Shown: positions 5,560-6,273 of the stretch, piece by piece
Numbering within the stretch: position 1 is the stretch's first letter
Layout of the letters: each line of letters begins with the position of its first letter
Source of the DNA: Acidobacteriota bacterium
GTDB lineage: Bacteria > Acidobacteriota > Terriglobia > Terriglobales > Acidobacteriaceae
DNA: 6,273 nt
Reading direction: 5' to 3'
NCBI GenBank assembly: GCA_021798655.1
Contig: JAJZFE010000161.1
Coordinates: forward strand, 1 to 6,273
Made by a program: the position numbers and the translations under genes
Notes under the pieces: model-generated
What the model was told of the DNA's origin: nothing
Databases searched by the model: none
The model's input: the letters and a program-made list of their open reading frames with translations, nothing else

Positions 5560-6273
5560 CTAGACCGCGATGGCGCTGGTGCGGAGGGCGGCGAGGTGGG
5601 TGAGGATGCGGTCGGCGAGTTCGCGCTTGGTGCTGGGAGGGAAGGCGGTCTCGGTGCCGGGGGTGAGGAAGAGGCCGGCGTTGCGATCGACGTCGAAGCC
5701 GCTGTGCGGGGAGGAGACGTCGTTGGCGAAGAGGGCGTCGAGGCGCTTGGTGAGGAGCTTGCGGCGGGCCTCGGCGGGGAGGTCATGGGTCTCTGCGGCG
5801 AAGCCGAGGATGAGCGTGCCGGGTTGGCGGGCGGCGACGAGGCTGGCGAGGATGTCGGGGTTCTGGGTGAGGTGAAGGATGAGGTCTTCGCTTGAAGTAG
5901 CTGATTTTTTGAGTTTTTGAGGGAGCTGGGTGGTGGGGCGGTAGTCGGCGACGGCGGCGGCCATGAGGACGGCGGTGGCGCGGGGGAGTGCGGCCAGAGC
6001 GGCGGCCTGCATCTGGGCGGCGGTGGTGACGGGGATGATCTCGCAGGCGAGGGAGGGGGGCGCTGGAGCGGCGGTGATGAGGATGACCTGTGCGCCTCGG
6101 GCGAGGGCGGCTTCGGCGAGGGCGAAACCCATGCGGCCGCTGGAGCGGTTGCCGAGGAAGCGGACAGGGTCGATGGGCTCGCGGGTGCCGCCGGCGGTGA
6201 TGAGGCAGGTTTCGGCGGCGAGGTCGTGCGGGGTGGCGAACGCGCGGGTGATGGCGTCGGAGATGGCTATCGG
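5560..6273 (-). CDS. coaBC: CoaBC, phosphopantothenate-cysteine ligase domain (5' truncated)
   Basis: The frame is open from the window edge to TAG 5560-5562, giving 237 residues without the N-terminus. This is the CoaB domain of the bifunctional coenzyme A enzyme, which joins cysteine to 4'-phosphopantothenate using CTP in the cytoplasm. Seen in the fragment: ITAGGTREPIDPVRFLGN then RSSGRMG (25-49, nucleotide-binding and dimer motif), MAAAVADYRP (104-113, the conserved AAVADY motif), KLKK (120-123, the K-x-K-K active-site lysines), LTQNPDIL (135-142), LILGFAAETHDL (about 154-165) and ANDVSSPHSGFDVDRNAG (183-200). The CoaC decarboxylase domain, which normally precedes CoaB in the same chain, would lie beyond 6273. 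An internal ATG at 6130-6132 is not the start, because conserved CoaB sequence continues upstream of it. It is probably co-oriented and perhaps co-transcribed with the EF-P gene. Confidence 0.95.
   Translation of the reverse strand, partial: PIAISDAITRAFATPHDLAAETCLITAGGTREPIDPVRFLGNRSSGRMGFALAEAALARGAQVILITAAPAPPSLACEIIPVTTAAQMQAAALAALPRATAVLMAAAVADYRPTTQLPQKLKKSATSSEDLILHLTQNPDILASLVAARQPGTLILGFAAETHDLPAEARRKLLTKRLDALFANDVSSPHSGFDVDRNAGLFLTPGTETAFPPSTKRELADRILTHLAALRTSAIAV

Noticed and set aside
5493..5786. N-terminal extension of the EF-P frame
   Set aside because: It overlaps the conserved CoaB coding sequence on the same strand in another frame and is a Ser/Pro-rich string unlike EF-P.

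Overview
The window looks like a piece of a GC-rich bacterial chromosome. I infer Acidobacteriota, of the Granulicella/Terriglobus/Edaphobacter kind. The grounds are gene style, the pairing of an adaptor with a DUF4097 protein, and short intergenic hairpin repeats ending in ATGACA that I associate with that group. This assignment is from memory and was not tested by a search. I see no rRNA, tRNA, CRISPR array, transposase or phage gene.

Layout: (1) 1-195, plus strand: the last 64 codons of a gene whose stop codon overlaps the stop of the next, convergent gene inside one CTAG. (2) 192-2305, minus strand: a probable two-gene operon. A periplasmic adaptor of the MacA/HlyD type starts at TTG 2305, and 41 nt after it comes a secreted DUF4097 protein built on repeated GSGNV/GSGDI motifs. 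No pump subunit is visible. (3) 2306-2781: a 476-nt divergent spacer with a GC hairpin, one copy of a dispersed repeat and a perfect palindrome at the MarR start. (4) 2782-4640, plus strand: a MarR-family regulator overlapping a ClC-family chloride channel/transporter by ATGA. (5) 4641-4916: a convergent spacer with a second hairpin repeat, a long GC stem-loop and a second copy of the 71-nt repeat. (6) 4917-6273, minus strand: an elongation factor P family protein preceded by the CoaB end of coaBC, which runs off the window.

How they fit together: the MarR protein probably represses its own two-gene operon through the palindrome 2 nt before its start codon, so the ClC protein is its likely target. 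The adaptor/DUF4097 pair belongs to the cell envelope. The EF-P/CoaBC pair is housekeeping.

No clearly new system is evident. The points most worth checking are: direct repeats flanking the marR-clc pair; an EF-P with the PTARG tip loop typical of EfpL/YeiP and a G-free, SD-less leader; a ClC protein with several altered signature positions; and an adaptor without a pump.
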